Below the pieces are notes generated by a model that did not search any database, was not told where the DNA came from, and saw only the letters and a program-made list of their open reading frames with translations. Positions 32,560 through 43,820 of a stretch of DNA of 64,000 nt are shown piece by piece (position 1 is the first letter of the stretch; each line of letters begins with the position of its first letter). Source of the DNA: Chionoecetes opilio (lineage: Eukaryota > Arthropoda > Malacostraca > Decapoda > Majidae); NCBI GenBank assembly GCA_016584305.1, contig JACEEZ010002677.1, forward strand, positions 66,001-130,000, read 5' to 3'. The translations under genes and the position numbers were made by a program.

Positions 32560-32990
32560 CAAAAGTATTTTGTACAAAAGAGGAGGTTCAGGGTAACGGG
32601 GTGCATGCTAGTCGCCCGGCATCAAGGTCGCTCAGAGCGCACCTTTCTCGTACCGCATGTCAATGGAGCGGTAGAGAGAAACTTACGATACAGCCTCTAC
32701 TGTTAATTACGCTTATTAAATATATAGATCACAATTCATAGCCGACGCAACGTTCTGTTGATGCTTGTGATGAGTATAAGGGCAAATTCGCATTATACAC
32801 TATTTTAGTCGTACTGCTGGCTCCGCAGTTTGAAGCAACATTGTTACCAATACATTACCGCAGGCGTGAAATCTCAACCAACCTCCAGTGTCGACTCTCG
32901 GTAAAGATACGAAGGTTTTCCGTTAGTCGCTACCTCGCTGTTCGTCGCTCTACCGCCTTCAACTCTCGGTACGGGCCAGAGTGTTCTAGC
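32560..32990 (-). mobile_element. GGCCCGTACCGAGAG family, reversed, diverged copy
   Basis: The minus strand starts GGCCCGTACCGAGAGTTGAA, then the AACGGAAAACCTTCG region, 'AATGTATTGGTAACAATGTTGC', then the 3' part (ATAATGCGAATTTGCCC, AACAGTAGAGGCTG). Both halves are present in the order of the 35936-36535 copy. Confidence 0.75.
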
Positions 32991-33343
32991 TAGCACACAA
33001 GCTGGGGACGAGACCCTTTGCTTGTGCCGCTGTTTCCGCTTAGCGGGACAAGCAAAGTTCATTTCCCACCTGACATGCAAGGCCATGCCTTATTTTCTTA
33101 TGTTCTTATGTTCATACCTCCTCCCTTCCCTTACCTTCTCCTCCTCCTACCCCTTCCCCTACCTCCTCCTCCTCCTCCATCTTCTCTTTCACTCTCACCC
33201 TCCTCCTCGCCCTCTTAATTCTTATTGACGTCACTTCCCCCAGCGCGGCAAAAGGGAGGTGACGTTACCTTCTGTCTTGGGTGTACCCATGTCTTCAACC
33301 TTGACCGCCAACATTCCTCGCTGCTCTTCCTTCCAAAACAAAA

Positions 33344-33437
33344 AAGGCCCGTACCGAGAGTCAAGGCGGTAGAGCGACGAACGGCAAGGTACCGACGAGA
33401 GGCAGAACCTTCAAATTGTTACCGAGAGTGGACAGAA
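33344..33437 (+). mobile_element. GGCCCGTACCGAGAG family, 5' fragment
   Basis: GGCCCGTACCGAGAGTCAAG to 'TTACCGAGAGTGGACAG', directly followed by a LINE fragment at 33443. Confidence 0.75.
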
Positions 33438-33442
33438 ATAAA

Positions 33443-33860
33443 TAGTAATAAATAGTGACTTGAAGAGACGAATCAATGCCTTTGGTAATAAGTGTCTTCG
33501 CAGAATCATGGGGTATCGCTGGGAGGATTACGTGTCAAATCAGCGATTGCACCGTGAGACTGAATCGAGGCCTATTACCTGCATAGTCCGTCAGCGCCAA
33601 CTTCGGCTATATGGGCATGTGGCACGCTACCCTGAAACCGATCCTTCCCATCGGGTTGTATCTGTAAGAGACAATCCGGCGTGGAGGAGGCCAAGGGGGC
33701 GCCCACAAGGCTCGTGGCTGGGGCAAGTTGATGTTTCTTGTCGAGAGCTGCTTGGTATGGGAAAGGAGCCTGCATGGGAACTCGCGCGTGGTGACCCCCG
33801 GGAGTGGCGTCGTAGGGTGGGCGAGTCGACGCGCCCCCTGGCGTATGTCCCCAATGATTG
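33443..33860 (+). mobile_element. LINE fragment, C-terminal part of the same family as 2840-4640
   Basis: An open frame of 133 codons (33460-33861) reads MKRRINAFGNKCLRRIMGYR, then RPITCIVRQRQLRLYGHVAR, then RRPRGRPQGSWLGQVDVSCR and DPREWRRRVGESTRP. It is about 95% like the 3' part of the LINE at 4215-4640 and ends at the same ATTGATTGATT tail, a clean 5' truncation. The downstream flank is unrelated. Confidence 0.9.
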
Positions 33861-34074
33861 ATTGATTTGACCTAAACCACTGGCTATAGCCTAGCTACAG
33901 TCGATGCCATGCCTATCTAAAAAGAGGCTGTTGGCTTTCGATTAAAGCATTAAGGCAATCAAGCAACAGTAGCTAGGCAGTTGGATATAAGATAAATTAT
34001 TAATTTGATTAAAAATTAAGGCCTCTTGCTTTGAAGAAATTTATTATATAAATATACAAAGAAATATGGTAAAT
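33861..34074. other. Short unassigned stretch
   Basis: AT-rich, no recognised feature. Confidence 0.3.
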
Positions 34075-34742
34075 TTCTAGTGTTTGCCCATACTCTTCCC
34101 CTTCCCCCAAACAAGCTTGGGAACCTGTGGGAACGCGGGGTTTTCGGGTAGGGAGTAAATAAAGCGTCGGAAACACTTATTTTTGGAGTTATGTAAGAGA
34201 GCCAAAATACCCTAGATCTAGAGTAATTTTCCTAGATCTAGGAAAATTTAACCTAACCTAACCTTGCGAGGGGGCTCCGTTCCCCTCGACCTCCCAGTAA
34301 TATAACCTAACCTAACCTAGCGGGGGGCTCTGCCCCTCTCGACCCCTGTTAATTTAACCTGACCTCTTAGCAATAATCACCCGATAATCTAACCTAGCCT
34401 AGTTTTACCTAACCTTCTAACGGGGGGCTCCGTCCCTCTAGACTTCCCGGCAACCTAACAAAATTTGACCTTACCCTAAGTGGGAGGGGTGGAGGGAGGG
34501 GGCTCGACACACCGGTTATCATTTTGTTTGTGAGGATCGTCAGGCTCACACGTCTCTGAACTTAGAAGAAATGCAATCTATTTTCCCTAGATCTAGGGAA
34601 TTTTGACCATTTATACTAAACCCCTAACTCAAAAACTATGTGGTTGCGACGCATATTTTGTACCCCAGCCAAATACCTCGCATTAGCCCAGGTCCCAAAA
34701 CTTGATTTGGGGGAGAGAGGAGAGTATGGGCAAACACTAGAA
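34075..34742. repeat. Foldback element with CCTAACC-rich interior (FB4)
   Basis: The end TTCTAGTGTTTGCCCATACT is matched by AGTATGGGCAAACACTAGAA at the right end. Arms of about 60-70 bp include TTCCCCCAAAC and GATTTGGGGGA. The interior repeats TTTAACCTAACCTAACC followed by GGGGGCTC-CGTTCCCCTCGACC at about 34250, 34320 and 34420. Palindromes CCTAGATCTAGG and CCCTAGATCTAGGG lie near each side. Confidence 0.78.
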
Positions 34743-34984
34743 TAATACCAGAGATAATACCATGGAGTAAGTAAATAAATAAGAACAAAAATTGTAATAT
34801 GTGGAGGCCCCAGGCCCCAGTTTGGCAGTTTTCTCCATTTTGTGGAGGCTCCTGGGCAACTGCCCACTTTGCCCACTCCTAAATCCGGCCCTGCTCTTAT
34901 GGTAAGCGAAGGTCTGCCGTTCGTCGTTCGTCGCTCTACCGTCATGGCTCTCGGTACGGACCCTATAGTCGCCAGTCACTTGCC

Positions 34985-35090
34985 ACTGCACTTATGTCGC
35001 CAGGCACAATATATTACGAATTTTAGCATCACTACTGATTTGTATGTGCCACTGAAGTTGAAGAATCCACAGTAGTTTATATATGTACCG
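34985..35090 (+). repeat. Dispersed repeat, copy 1
   Basis: GTCGCCAGGCACAATATATT, 'AGCATCACTACTGATTTGTA' and CACAGTAGTTTATAT recur at 37185-37285 with few changes. Confidence 0.75.
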
Positions 35091-35131
35091 CAGGATAGAA
35101 AGACGGGGAAGGATGTGAGAGAGAGACTAAA

Positions 35132-35932
35132 AGCGGCGTCACACTAGCACTTTTCCGTCTATTTTTTCCAGCAACTTTCTAAAAACTAACCATTTTTTTA
35201 CTGCAAGCCGTCACACACACAATCGCTTGCCTGCACTACCAGTCAGCTGTTGCTGCGACTGTAAATAAACATGGCTCCGACGCCAGGGCAGGCTAGAGTA
35301 CCTTAGGGCAGGCTGTCGCTGGTATATACTTAATTATGTGTATTATCAATCGTAGACGCGCCAAACAAATTAAAATACATACACATATATACATAAAAAC
35401 AGTAATAGATGAGCGGGCATCAGCCCGCCGCTGGAGCCGCAGCAACAGTCAGGTCACAGGTGGGCGGGGTGTGAGGTCACTCCCTCTCCTTATTTATGAG
35501 AAATTCTTCTGAACTACGTGTCCACAGCATTTCGTCTATAATTACAAGTTGAAGTCTTGAAGAGTGAGAAACGATTTTTGAGTGTCTTGAAAAATATACA
35601 CAACAATCGAGTCATGCGAGAGACTGTTGCCTGTTTTATAAAACTGGCTTTTAAATGTATCTACATTTGCAATAGTCACTTGAATATATTTCATACTTTC
35701 AAATGTATTGAATTATATTTTGCAAAAAAATCCTGATTTATATCGAATATCTTTAAAGTAATCACTATGGATTTTGATTTGACTATGAAAGTTGTCTTCA
35801 ACTTTCCATATGAAGACGATCATGATCGTCTGACTCAGACTGACTGATTCAGACGGACTAACTAGTCAGAGCGAGAAAAAACCAACGGCGATCGTCAAAC
35901 TAGACGGAAAAAGTGCTAGTGTGACGCCGCCT
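35132..35932. mobile_element. Non-autonomous DNA transposon with ~30-bp terminal inverted repeats
   Basis: The left end AGCGGCGTCACACTAGCACT (continuing TTTCCGTCTA) is matched on the right by TAGACGGAAAAAGTGCTAGT then GTGACGCCGCC. The right flank is TTAA and the left flank CTAA, so a TTAA duplication with one change is possible. The interior (800 bp) has no transposase. The superfamily is undecided. Confidence 0.82.
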
Positions 35933-35935
35933 TAA

Positions 35936-36535
35936 GGCCCGTACCGAGAGTCAAGGCGGTAGAGCGACGAACGGTGAGGTAACGACGAGCGGCAAACCTT
36001 CAAATCGTTACCGAGAGTGGACACTGGACAGGAATGCAAGTTGGTTGAGGTCTCACGCGCGCGGCGATGTATTGGCAACAGTGTTGCTTCAAACTGCGTA
36101 GCCAGAGTACGACTATAAATAGTCTATAATGCGAATTTGCCCATATACTCATCAAAAACATAGCAGACACGTTGCGATCGGCTATGAAGTTGGTGAAGTA
36201 TATATTTAATGAAGTTAATTAACAGTAGAGGCGTGTATACGTAAGTTTCTCTTACCGCTCATGTGAATATGTGCGGTAAGAGAAACGTGCTGGCGGATTC
36301 TGGCAGCGACCTTGATGATGGCGGCGGCACAAGCAATACCGACCCCGCTATCCTGAACCTCCTGCATTATTGTCACTAAAATCACTTATTGCCGCATATG
36401 TAATACCTAATAATCTTATACTTATACTTAAATACATATTTGAAAGAATATTTTTAACATATCTCTTAATCCCTCCAGATTAGGAATGTAAAAAAAAATT
36501 CATCGAAGGTTGAGATGAAGACACGGGTGTACCCG
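35936..36535 (+). mobile_element. GGCCCGTACCGAGAG family, longest copy
   Basis: The 5' part matches 29246-29430 and the 3' part matches 31150-31560, in one continuous 600-bp copy. It contains the TTTCTCTTACCGC..GCGGTAAGAGAAA hairpin. No open frame; class unknown. It starts 3 bp after the right end of the TIR element at 35132-35932. Confidence 0.8.
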
Positions 36536-36844
36536 AGGATAGCCGCGCTGCTCTCACCCGCCACTGCCAGGCGCTGCACAGACATTATCATGGTCAAATA
36601 GGTCAGAAATGGGTGCTAAGCTCTCTGCAAAGGCACAGCTTTCTTGCTGTATCCATGAAGGATGAAAGTATATGCCACATCGCAAAAAAAATATATCAGA
36701 AACACCCAAAATTCCCCAAGTACTACATTTTTCTCCGAGTCTCCGTGTATTTGTATAGAGCCGGGCTGGGAGGCTCACTCGTGTGACGTCGCCAGCAAGT
36801 TTCCCGCCACGGCTGGAATGGGGCTGTTGTTTTTCCCGCGCTTT

Positions 36845-36975
36845 TTACAAAAGTCATGTTTCTAGGGAAATAAGGCGTGGAAATGAATAATTTTTTGTGG
36901 ATTAGGTATTTTGAATGAACATTCAACATAATAATGCAAAGAAGAAATGGGTCTGGACAATTACTTTAAAACTAC
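36845..36975 (+). mobile_element. Mariner 5'-end fragment
   Basis: 'TTTACAAAAGTCATGTTTCT', 'TTTTGAATGAACATTCAACA' and then ATGGGTCTGGACAATTAC-TTT match the mariner at 12945-13065. Homology stops about ten codons into the transposase. Confidence 0.8.
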
Positions 36976-37184
36976 ACTATCAAATGTCACGACTCATAAA
37001 AAATAGGAAATACAACTATATAAATAAAAAACGAAAAAATAGACAAGCTTCAGGCGTATTTTGTGACGACATTACAAAGCATAATTATACTTATTTAAGC
37101 TCCGCCCCTGCTTGCCATCACAAAATACGATTGTAGCGCTGCCAAAGCCCTTTCTACCGTAGATAACAGTAAAGTCGCCCCCTG

Positions 37185-37290
37185 CAGTCAAGTCGCCAGG
37201 CGCCAAATATTACGAATTATAGCATCACTACTGATTTTTATGTGCCACTGAAGATGATACACAGTAGTTTATATCATGACTGTATAATCT
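37185..37290 (+). repeat. Dispersed repeat, copy 2
   Basis: Second copy of the repeat at 34985-35090 ('AGCATCACTACTGATTTTTA', CACAGTAGTTTATAT). Confidence 0.75.
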
Positions 37291-38094
37291 ACCCTGTTTC
37301 AGCGTTGTTTTATGCTTTGTATCTGCAAGTATAGACGGTTTCAAATTTCGCTACGCATTTTTTTTTCGGGCGATGACGACAGCGGTACGACACTCAGTAA
37401 ATAAACACTAGATGGCGACTCTATTGTTGGTAGCCACTTTGTAGATATTTTTGTAATTTGTTCATTTATAGCCATAATGTGACACAGATGAAAACACAAA
37501 ATGACAGACTCTCCAGATAGCCCCTTCTATTCTAACTTTCCTGAAATCATGGATGTAGAAATGTAAGTATTAACGCCACCGTACACCATAGGCGTAGGAG
37601 GTGGGGTTTATTTGGGGGGGCAACACCAAATTTGCCCGAATTTCAGAAACCCCCACAGTTTTTTTCAAATTGCCATATATTTGTGTAATAAACACGGTAC
37701 ACCAAACAGCTGTTAAATTATGTACAGTAGGTACGAATTTAAAGAAGTTTAGCAAAACATAGTATCAAACATAAGGCGTTTTCTGCGGGGGATTTTTGGT
37801 TGCAATCGGAAAATTTTCGGTTGCAAACGGTCACAACAACAACAACAAATGATTGCGGGTCGGGCCAATCATCTTCCCTGGATGGTTGAACAGGGATCGA
37901 AATTTGAGCAACCGAAAATTTTTCGGTTGCAATCAGGATCCCCGCAGAAAACGCCTATAGTATCAACACAGATTATTTTTACATTATTTTTCATGATATA
38001 TGGCATGATCACCAACTGCATGTAGAAAAGATATACAAATACAGATGAAAATCTGTATTACACTGGAACATGTTATAGCGTATTTGGGGATAAA

Positions 38095-40649
38095 TTAGAA
38101 GAACATTTTGTCCCTTCCCTTTCGTCTGCCAAATACCTCCACAATAGTGTTAATGTCTACCCTGTTGGCATGACCTCTTTCAATACAGAGAAATCCTAAT
38201 GCTGAGAGCCTATCCTGGCCCATAGTAGATCTAAGGTAGGTTTTGAGTCTTCTCAAGCACGAGAATGACCTCTCTGCTGAACAAGATGTTGCAGATATAA
38301 TTGCCAGGGTTTTTGCCACCTCACTGAAGTGTGGCAAAGTTTCACACAGAGAATTTGACTGGAGATAGTTTACCACTTTACTTGCAGTTTTACACTCCAC
38401 GCCTTCCAGATTGTGAAAAACGGCAGTTTCAGCCATTAAGATGTCTTGATCCACATTGTAGAATTCAGACACTGCCTTGAAACTATTTTCTGCTGCTTTG
38501 CCTAGTACTACATCTGCCATGGATGTCAGGATATGTGTATCCCTGCTTGCAAATCTCTCTCTCATTTCAGTGAGAACTCTGTCTAGAGTATCATAGTATT
38601 CAATCCTGGCTCTCTGATGGTCTGTAAAGGAGATAGATTCTTCAGGAGTCTCTCCTGAGAGTGCTTGCAGCCTCTTGGATGGTTTCTTTTGGCGTTTTGT
38701 AGTTTTCACCTCCTCAATGTCTGGTGCAATTTCACTGATGTTTGTAGCAGTGTTTTTGGCTTTTTCCCAGATAAGAGAAAACGTATCTTCATCCCTGCAC
38801 TTACTGAGGGTTTCCATTGTAGCATCACAAGTGACTTTTGCAGCCATCACATCAACCTCATGACCCTGCAGGTAGCTAGCCAGGGCATTTGTGTTGGAGA
38901 AGATCACTTTTAAAATGTGCAAGCCAATGATGAACTGGAACTCGAGCATAGCTTTGACAAGACCCTTAGCATCCACATAAGTTTTGGCGTCTTTATCCTT
39001 GGACAGCTCTATTAGAGCAAGTAGAATTCTCTCAGGCTGTTGCACCACGGCTTTCACAGCCTCCCATCTGCAGGCCCAGCGTGTCTCACTCAGAGACTCC
39101 AACTTGATGTATGGACTGTACGGTGCCGAGTCAATATCTGGCATTTGTACAGAACGGAGAAAATTTTCTCGCTTTGGTGTATTAAAGAAGTTGTGGATGG
39201 ACTGGACAACTCCTAGCGCATTCCTGATGAGAGTATTTTCCTGCAATGTATCTTGTAGTGCAAGGTTGAGTAGGTGCCCATAACAGTGGACATAGATGGC
39301 CTTAGGTGCGACCTCCTGCACTCTTGTAGCCACATGTACCCTGCTCTTTGCCAGTCATGTTAGATGCCCCATCATAGCACTGGCCAACTACATCCTCAAT
39401 TCTCAGCTCCATGTTGTGTAGTACATCCAGTACCAGTTTGAAGAGTACCTCTCCCTTTGCAGACTTTACTTCATGGAAGCCAACGAAGGTTTCTGTTGGC
39501 TGACCATTGTGAATATAGCGCAAACACACAGACACTTGCTCCATGTTGCTGACATCTGCTGTTTCATCCACTATGATGCTGAACTTCCCAGCTTCTTCCA
39601 CAGCTTTAGATATGTCCTTCAGCACAAGGTCAGATGCAATATTCAGAATCTCATTCTGAATCTCTGGTGACAGCCACTGGTGATGTCCTGCCAGCTGTGA
39701 AGTTAATCTCTCGGCAAGCCATGGGATGTCTCTATATCGAAGATGCAGAAGTTCTATCAAGTTTCCGCGATTTACATCTGATTGCTGTCCAATGTTGGAC
39801 CTATCTTCTGAATGCCCTCTTTGGGGAATGTTTTGTTGCGCAGTGTAAAGGATGGACTCTACAATCACTTTGAGATAGGCTCTGTTCTTTTGGACCATGT
39901 CTCTGTGAAAACCATCAAGTTGGACCAAAACTGATGTTTCTCGTCTTTTGTTTATCTTTAATGCGATCCATTTTGACATGGCTACACTGTGACTGTTGCT
40001 CTGAGCATGTTTTGCCAGTCTTTCAGGCTTTTTCCAGTTGCTGAATGTGAAGGAATGGTCACAGAGAAACTTCTCACAGGGGAAGCACACAATTGACTTT
40101 GTTGACTTGTGGAAGCTGGTCCAGGGGTATTTCTTGAAGAGGTCTGGGTTGAATTCTCTTCTTCCCTTTTCATTAGGAAGTGTTTTCCTGTGATATTCAC
40201 TCAGAAGAGGTTGATTTGGACCATCTAATATTTCAGTATCGCTCACTGCAGATTTCTCCTCTGAGCATTCTTCAGTTTCATGGACAGGAGCTTCTGTCTC
40301 CTGTGCCTCCCTGGCAGGTGTCTCCACATCTGGCACAGCAGGCACTGGGACTTGGATCTCATCTTGTTTATCTTCAATATCAACATGAATATCTTGGACA
40401 TCAGTGCATGGATTCAGCTGCAGAGGAAGCAGCTTCTGTTTGCTCCCTTTTTTCACTGGTATTTGTACTAGTTAACACTCCAAATGATAGTTTCCTTTGT
40501 TTTGGATCAATCATGGGATGGAACTTTACTTGTTGATCATTTTCATGAGCTCTTTTCGATTGTTCACTTTTATAATCGCCATCAACTTCCTTGCCGCATT
40601 TTGAGCATTTAACTTTGCTCCTGTACAGCCTCTTTCTGGACTTCTCCAT
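38095..40649 (-). pseudogene. hAT transposase (ZMYM1-like/DUF4371 type), two frameshifts
   Basis: Three overlapping frames read one protein of about 860 residues. Start: MEKSRKRLYRSKVKCSKCGK. An A-rich frameshift is near 40450. Then comes a TTF-type zinc finger (FKKYPWTSFHKST, VCFPCEKFLC, HAQSNSH), then the RNase-H-like core: SIIVDETADVSNMEQVSVCL (first catalytic Asp) and VVGQCYDGASNMTGK (second Asp). A one-base shift near 39325 follows, then VATRVQEVAPKAIYVHCYGH, LSETRWACRWEAV and the C-terminal hATC dimerisation block (ISATSCSAERSFSCLRRLKT, YLRSTMGQDRLSALGFL). Stop at 38095. All expected motifs are visible, so decay is recent, or the shifts are assembly errors. Domesticated relatives exist, but the target duplications show this copy is a transposon. 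Confidence 0.9.
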
Positions 40650-40935
40650 GCCCGAAACCTAAAAATGAATACCGGTATTTTAGTCTAGCATATTTACAAA
40701 TATAGTCAATAAAGCATGAATGAATATGAGCATATATGATATACTAGCCGCAAAGCCGCCCTCCGGGCGGACTTTTTGGCTAGCTCCTGCGGAGGGCTAT
40801 TGGCTTCGGCCCACCAAACACAGCTTTCTGGAGAGTGTGTTTGGTGGGCCGAAGGCCCACCAAACACAGACTCTCCAGATAGCCCCTTCTAACTTTCCTG
40901 AAATCATGGATGTAGAAATGTATGTATTAACGCCT

Positions 40936-41150
40936 TACCCATCACCCCCCACCCATTCACTCACCCATTACCCATCACCCCCCACCCATTCACTCACCCA
41001 TTACCCATCACCACACACCCATTCACTCACCCATTACCCATCACCTCCCACCTATTCCCTCACCCATCACCCATCACCCCCCACCCATTCACTCACCCAT
41101 CACCCCACACCCATTACCCATCACCCCACCCATTCACTCACCCATTACCC
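40936..41150 (+). repeat. CCCATTCACTCACC / CCCATTACCCATCACC tandem repeat
   Basis: Imperfect repeats of about 33-35 bp made of ACCCATTCACTCACCCATTA and CCCATCACCCCCC. Lies in the nested repeat. Confidence 0.88.
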
Positions 41151-41336
41151 ATCAAGGTTTCCTCAATTCTCGCAACCCACATTTTTTTTTCACAATTCTC
41201 GCTAATAGGCTGCTAAAAAAAAGAAAAAAAGTGATCGGATCATCTCATAAGTGGGCTTACAAGTTGCCCCTGGTCGAGCTGGTTCCAAAACTGTGCCATA
41301 TGATGGGATTGGGGCACGGGGGGCGGCACCTATCGC

Positions 41337-41337
<1 letters not shown>

Positions 41338-41392
<55 letters not shown>
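41338..41392 (+). repeat. (AC)n microsatellite
   Basis: About 27 AC units. Confidence 0.95.
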
Positions 41393-41394
<2 letters not shown>

Positions 41395-42659
41395 TCGCTT
41401 ATATCATTATAGATATTTATTGATATGTATGCTGAAGTAGTTCAAGTAGGTGTAGTTGTGTACAAAAATCCCCCTGAATGACTGAGGTGATATAGTCTAT
41501 TTTTTTTTCCTCGATCGTAAACATGTTTGACCTTGACTGGTGCACCATAAATATACGGCTAAAATAACGATTTTTCATAAATTATCTTCCTATTTCTACA
41601 TACCAAACACATAAATGATTATTCATAATGCTAATTGAATTGTTGAAATGTTAGAAACTTACATAAATTGCCGATAAATAGCCCCTGGATGCGGAGGTCC
41701 AAACACTACCTGTGTAAAGAGATTGTGGGAGATTTGTTTACAGTTGGAGTTTCCTCCACCATCGCCAGGGGGACGCCAGCAGGTATGAGAAAACGGAGTC
41801 TTCAGTCTTGTATTCATAGAAAATTGAATAGGATGATTTTTGTAATCGAATGGGGATACTCTAAATGATTATTTATTAACTGGTTACAAATACAAGTTTA
41901 TCATTACTTTTTTCTTATTCTTGTCATTTTTTAAATTATAGAATTTTTCTTCTTCTCCCGAATGCCCGAATATCCCAACCCATTTGCCCGAATTTTAGCA
42001 TATTCCCGATTCCAGGGGGGGCAGTTGCCCCCCTGCCCCCCCGCCTCCTACGCCTATGCCGTACACGTCTGTAAACAGAAAAAAAAGTTGTCCTGCCAGG
42101 GGCTACATTTAGAGAGGCTAACTTCCGGTCTTCACGACCTAGCGACTTCCAACAGCTGTTTTGGGCAACTTTTGGCATTCTGCGGGCAGATTGATGACGT
42201 ACTTAAAGACGTTAAGCTGTCAAAACATAGCGACCACGGTAAGGGTGGCGTAGAGCACGCAATATACATAAAAAACTCATAAATTGAGTATATATGATGT
42301 TTTCTAACTCAAGAACTGAACAGGGCAAGTATACAAATGAAATTAGGCCATAAAACTATCTCCTACCCTCGTGGTGAGTTTATTATGAGTTTGTTATGGG
42401 GTGATGGGCCGAGTGGTGAACGGCGGCACCTCACCGAGACCCTGACCGAGACCACCTCGCTTCATCACCCCGGCGGGTAGCTGCCACTAACCGCCTCGCA
42501 TCAGACTGAAGGTATAATGGCTCCCTTTTCCTTAATAAAACCCCAAGCCCTTGTACATCCAGCCGTGATGGGTATCTCCTTCTCCTTCTCCTCCTAGCCT
42601 TTTCTTGATGGTAGCTGTGGTAGTGGCAGCGGTGATAGTGGTAGTGGTGGCAGCAGTAA

Positions 42660-42765
42660 TAAAATATAAGCCGTGTAACACACATTTCAGCAAGTGTTAT
42701 TGGAGTGGTCTTCTTACTAAGACGATGCTTGGACGACAAAAACACGGCTTATATTTTATTACTGC
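42660..42765. mobile_element. AGCCGTG-TIR element, short derivative in palindromic flanks
   Basis: Left GCAGCAGTAATAAAATATAA then GCCGTGT; right 'GACGACAAAAACACGGC' then TTATATTTTATTACTGCTGC. The inner part 'CATTTCAGCAAGTGTTATTGGA' matches 7030-7052. The 20-plus bases beyond each end are inverted copies of each other rather than direct duplications. Confidence 0.7.
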
Positions 42766-42869
42766 TGCTTCTGCTGCTGCTATTGCTGCTGCTGCTACTG
42801 CAACTGCTGCCGGCTGCTGTGGGAAGGGGTTGGGAGGAGGAAGAGGGGGAGGAGAAGGAGAGGGAGAAG

Positions 42870-42910
42870 CTCTCTCTGAATGTCTGCCCAGGGCAGACAT
42901 TCAGAGAGAG
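42870..42910. repeat. Perfect 20-bp palindrome with 1-nt spacer
   Basis: Arms CTCTCTCTGAATGTCTGCCC and GGGCAGACATTCAGAGAGAG are separated by a single A (42890). Located in the middle of the 42095-44200 foldback. Confidence 0.95.
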
Positions 42911-43159
42911 TTAAAGGACACGGTGTTTAGCTTAACTAACTTCCTCTATTTGTACAACCCGGAAGTCGCGGGGATTCTAGTACGAGATATGGGAGTGGCG
43001 CTACGGTGTCACTATGGGCTTCGATAGCTAATTAGCTGAGCGAGTACAATGACGTCACAGCCTCGCCAGCGAATCACATAGTATTTCTCAAAAAGTATCA
43101 GCCAATCACAAGGCTTCCACGCTCTCAGCTGTGTTTATAAACAAATTTATCATCCACAC

Positions 43160-43572
43160 CAAAATGCTCCACCCTTCTTCCTTCTCCTCCTCCTCCACCT
43201 CCTAGCTTCTCCTTCTCCTTCTCCTCCTCCTCTTCCTCCTCCTAACCTTTTCTTATAGCAGTTGGTAGTAGTTGTAGTAGTAGCAGCAGTAATAAGCCGT
43301 GTTTTTATCGTCCCAGCACCGTCTTGGATTACGAAGACCACTCCAATAACACTTGCTGAAATGTGTGTTATATACTGCTTTGTGATATTGTTTGCAATGT
43401 TTTAGACTGATTATTATTTCGGCCCCTATCAAGCTTGTTGTGTTGTTGTCGCAGAAACCAATCCATTTTCAATTGCGAGAAAAAACGGTCTTAAATCCGT
43501 TAATTCGTACCAAAACGATGCTTGGACGACAAAAGCACGGCTATAGTAGTAGTAGCAGCAGTAATAGTAGTG

Positions 43573-43611
<39 letters not shown>

Positions 43612-43716
43612 ATGAAGGAGGAGGAATTAGGTAGAGGAAGAAGGGAAGAATAAAGGGTAAGAGGAAGGATGAGGAGGAAAAACACGGCTATAGTAGTAGT
43701 AGCAGCAGTAATAGTA

Positions 43717-43748
<32 letters not shown>

Positions 43749-43820
43749 GGTGATGAAGGAGGAGGAATTAGGTAGAGGAAGAAGGGAAGAATAAAGGGTA
43801 AGAGGAAGGATGAGGAGGAA
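43160..43820. mobile_element. AGCCGTG-TIR element with TAG/AGG repeat flanks
   Basis: AATAAGCCGTGTTTTTATCG at about 43292 and GACGACAAAAGCACGGCTAT at about 43526 bound a 240-bp unit like that at 6860-7098 (TTGTTTGCAATGTTTTAG, AACCAATCCATTTTCAA). CT-rich and TAG-rich tracts lie left; TAG then AGG-rich tracts lie right, and a block of about 150 bp (ACGGCTATAGTAGTAGTAGC to GGATGAGGAGGAAAA) is tandemly duplicated at about 43537-43680 and 43686-43822. Confidence 0.7.

Larger units (their letters stand above)
40738..41410 (+). mobile_element. Nested repeat inside the hAT element, with hairpin and tandem block
   Basis: Begins near ATACTAGCCGCAAAGCCGCC and ends near TTTCGCTTATATCATTATAG after an AC microsatellite. 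It includes a 19-bp perfect hairpin (40804-40822 with 40836-40854, arm CTTCGGCCCACCAAACACA). At 40866-40935 it repeats the sequence that flanks the hAT element on its left (37504-37578: CTCTCCAGATAGCCCCTTCT, GAAATCATGGATGTAGAAAT). So one dispersed family both received the hAT and later landed in it. Class not determined. Confidence 0.6.
37587..42058 (-). mobile_element. hAT transposon, near complete, 8-bp target duplication
   Basis: Ends CATAGGCGTAGGAGG and CCTCCTACGCCTATG are perfect 15-bp inverted repeats, and the 8 bases CCGTACAC flank both sides exactly (37579-37586 and 42059-42066). This is the hAT hallmark. Near both ends lies a TTTGCCCGAATTT motif in inverted orientation. Inside, on the minus strand, is a transposase with only two frameshifts. 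A younger repeat is nested in its 5' region at about 40738-41410. Length 4472 bp. Confidence 0.92.

Noticed and set aside
38665..39283. Plus-strand frames opposite the hAT transposase
   Set aside because: Shadows of the minus-strand transposase, which has recognisable domains.
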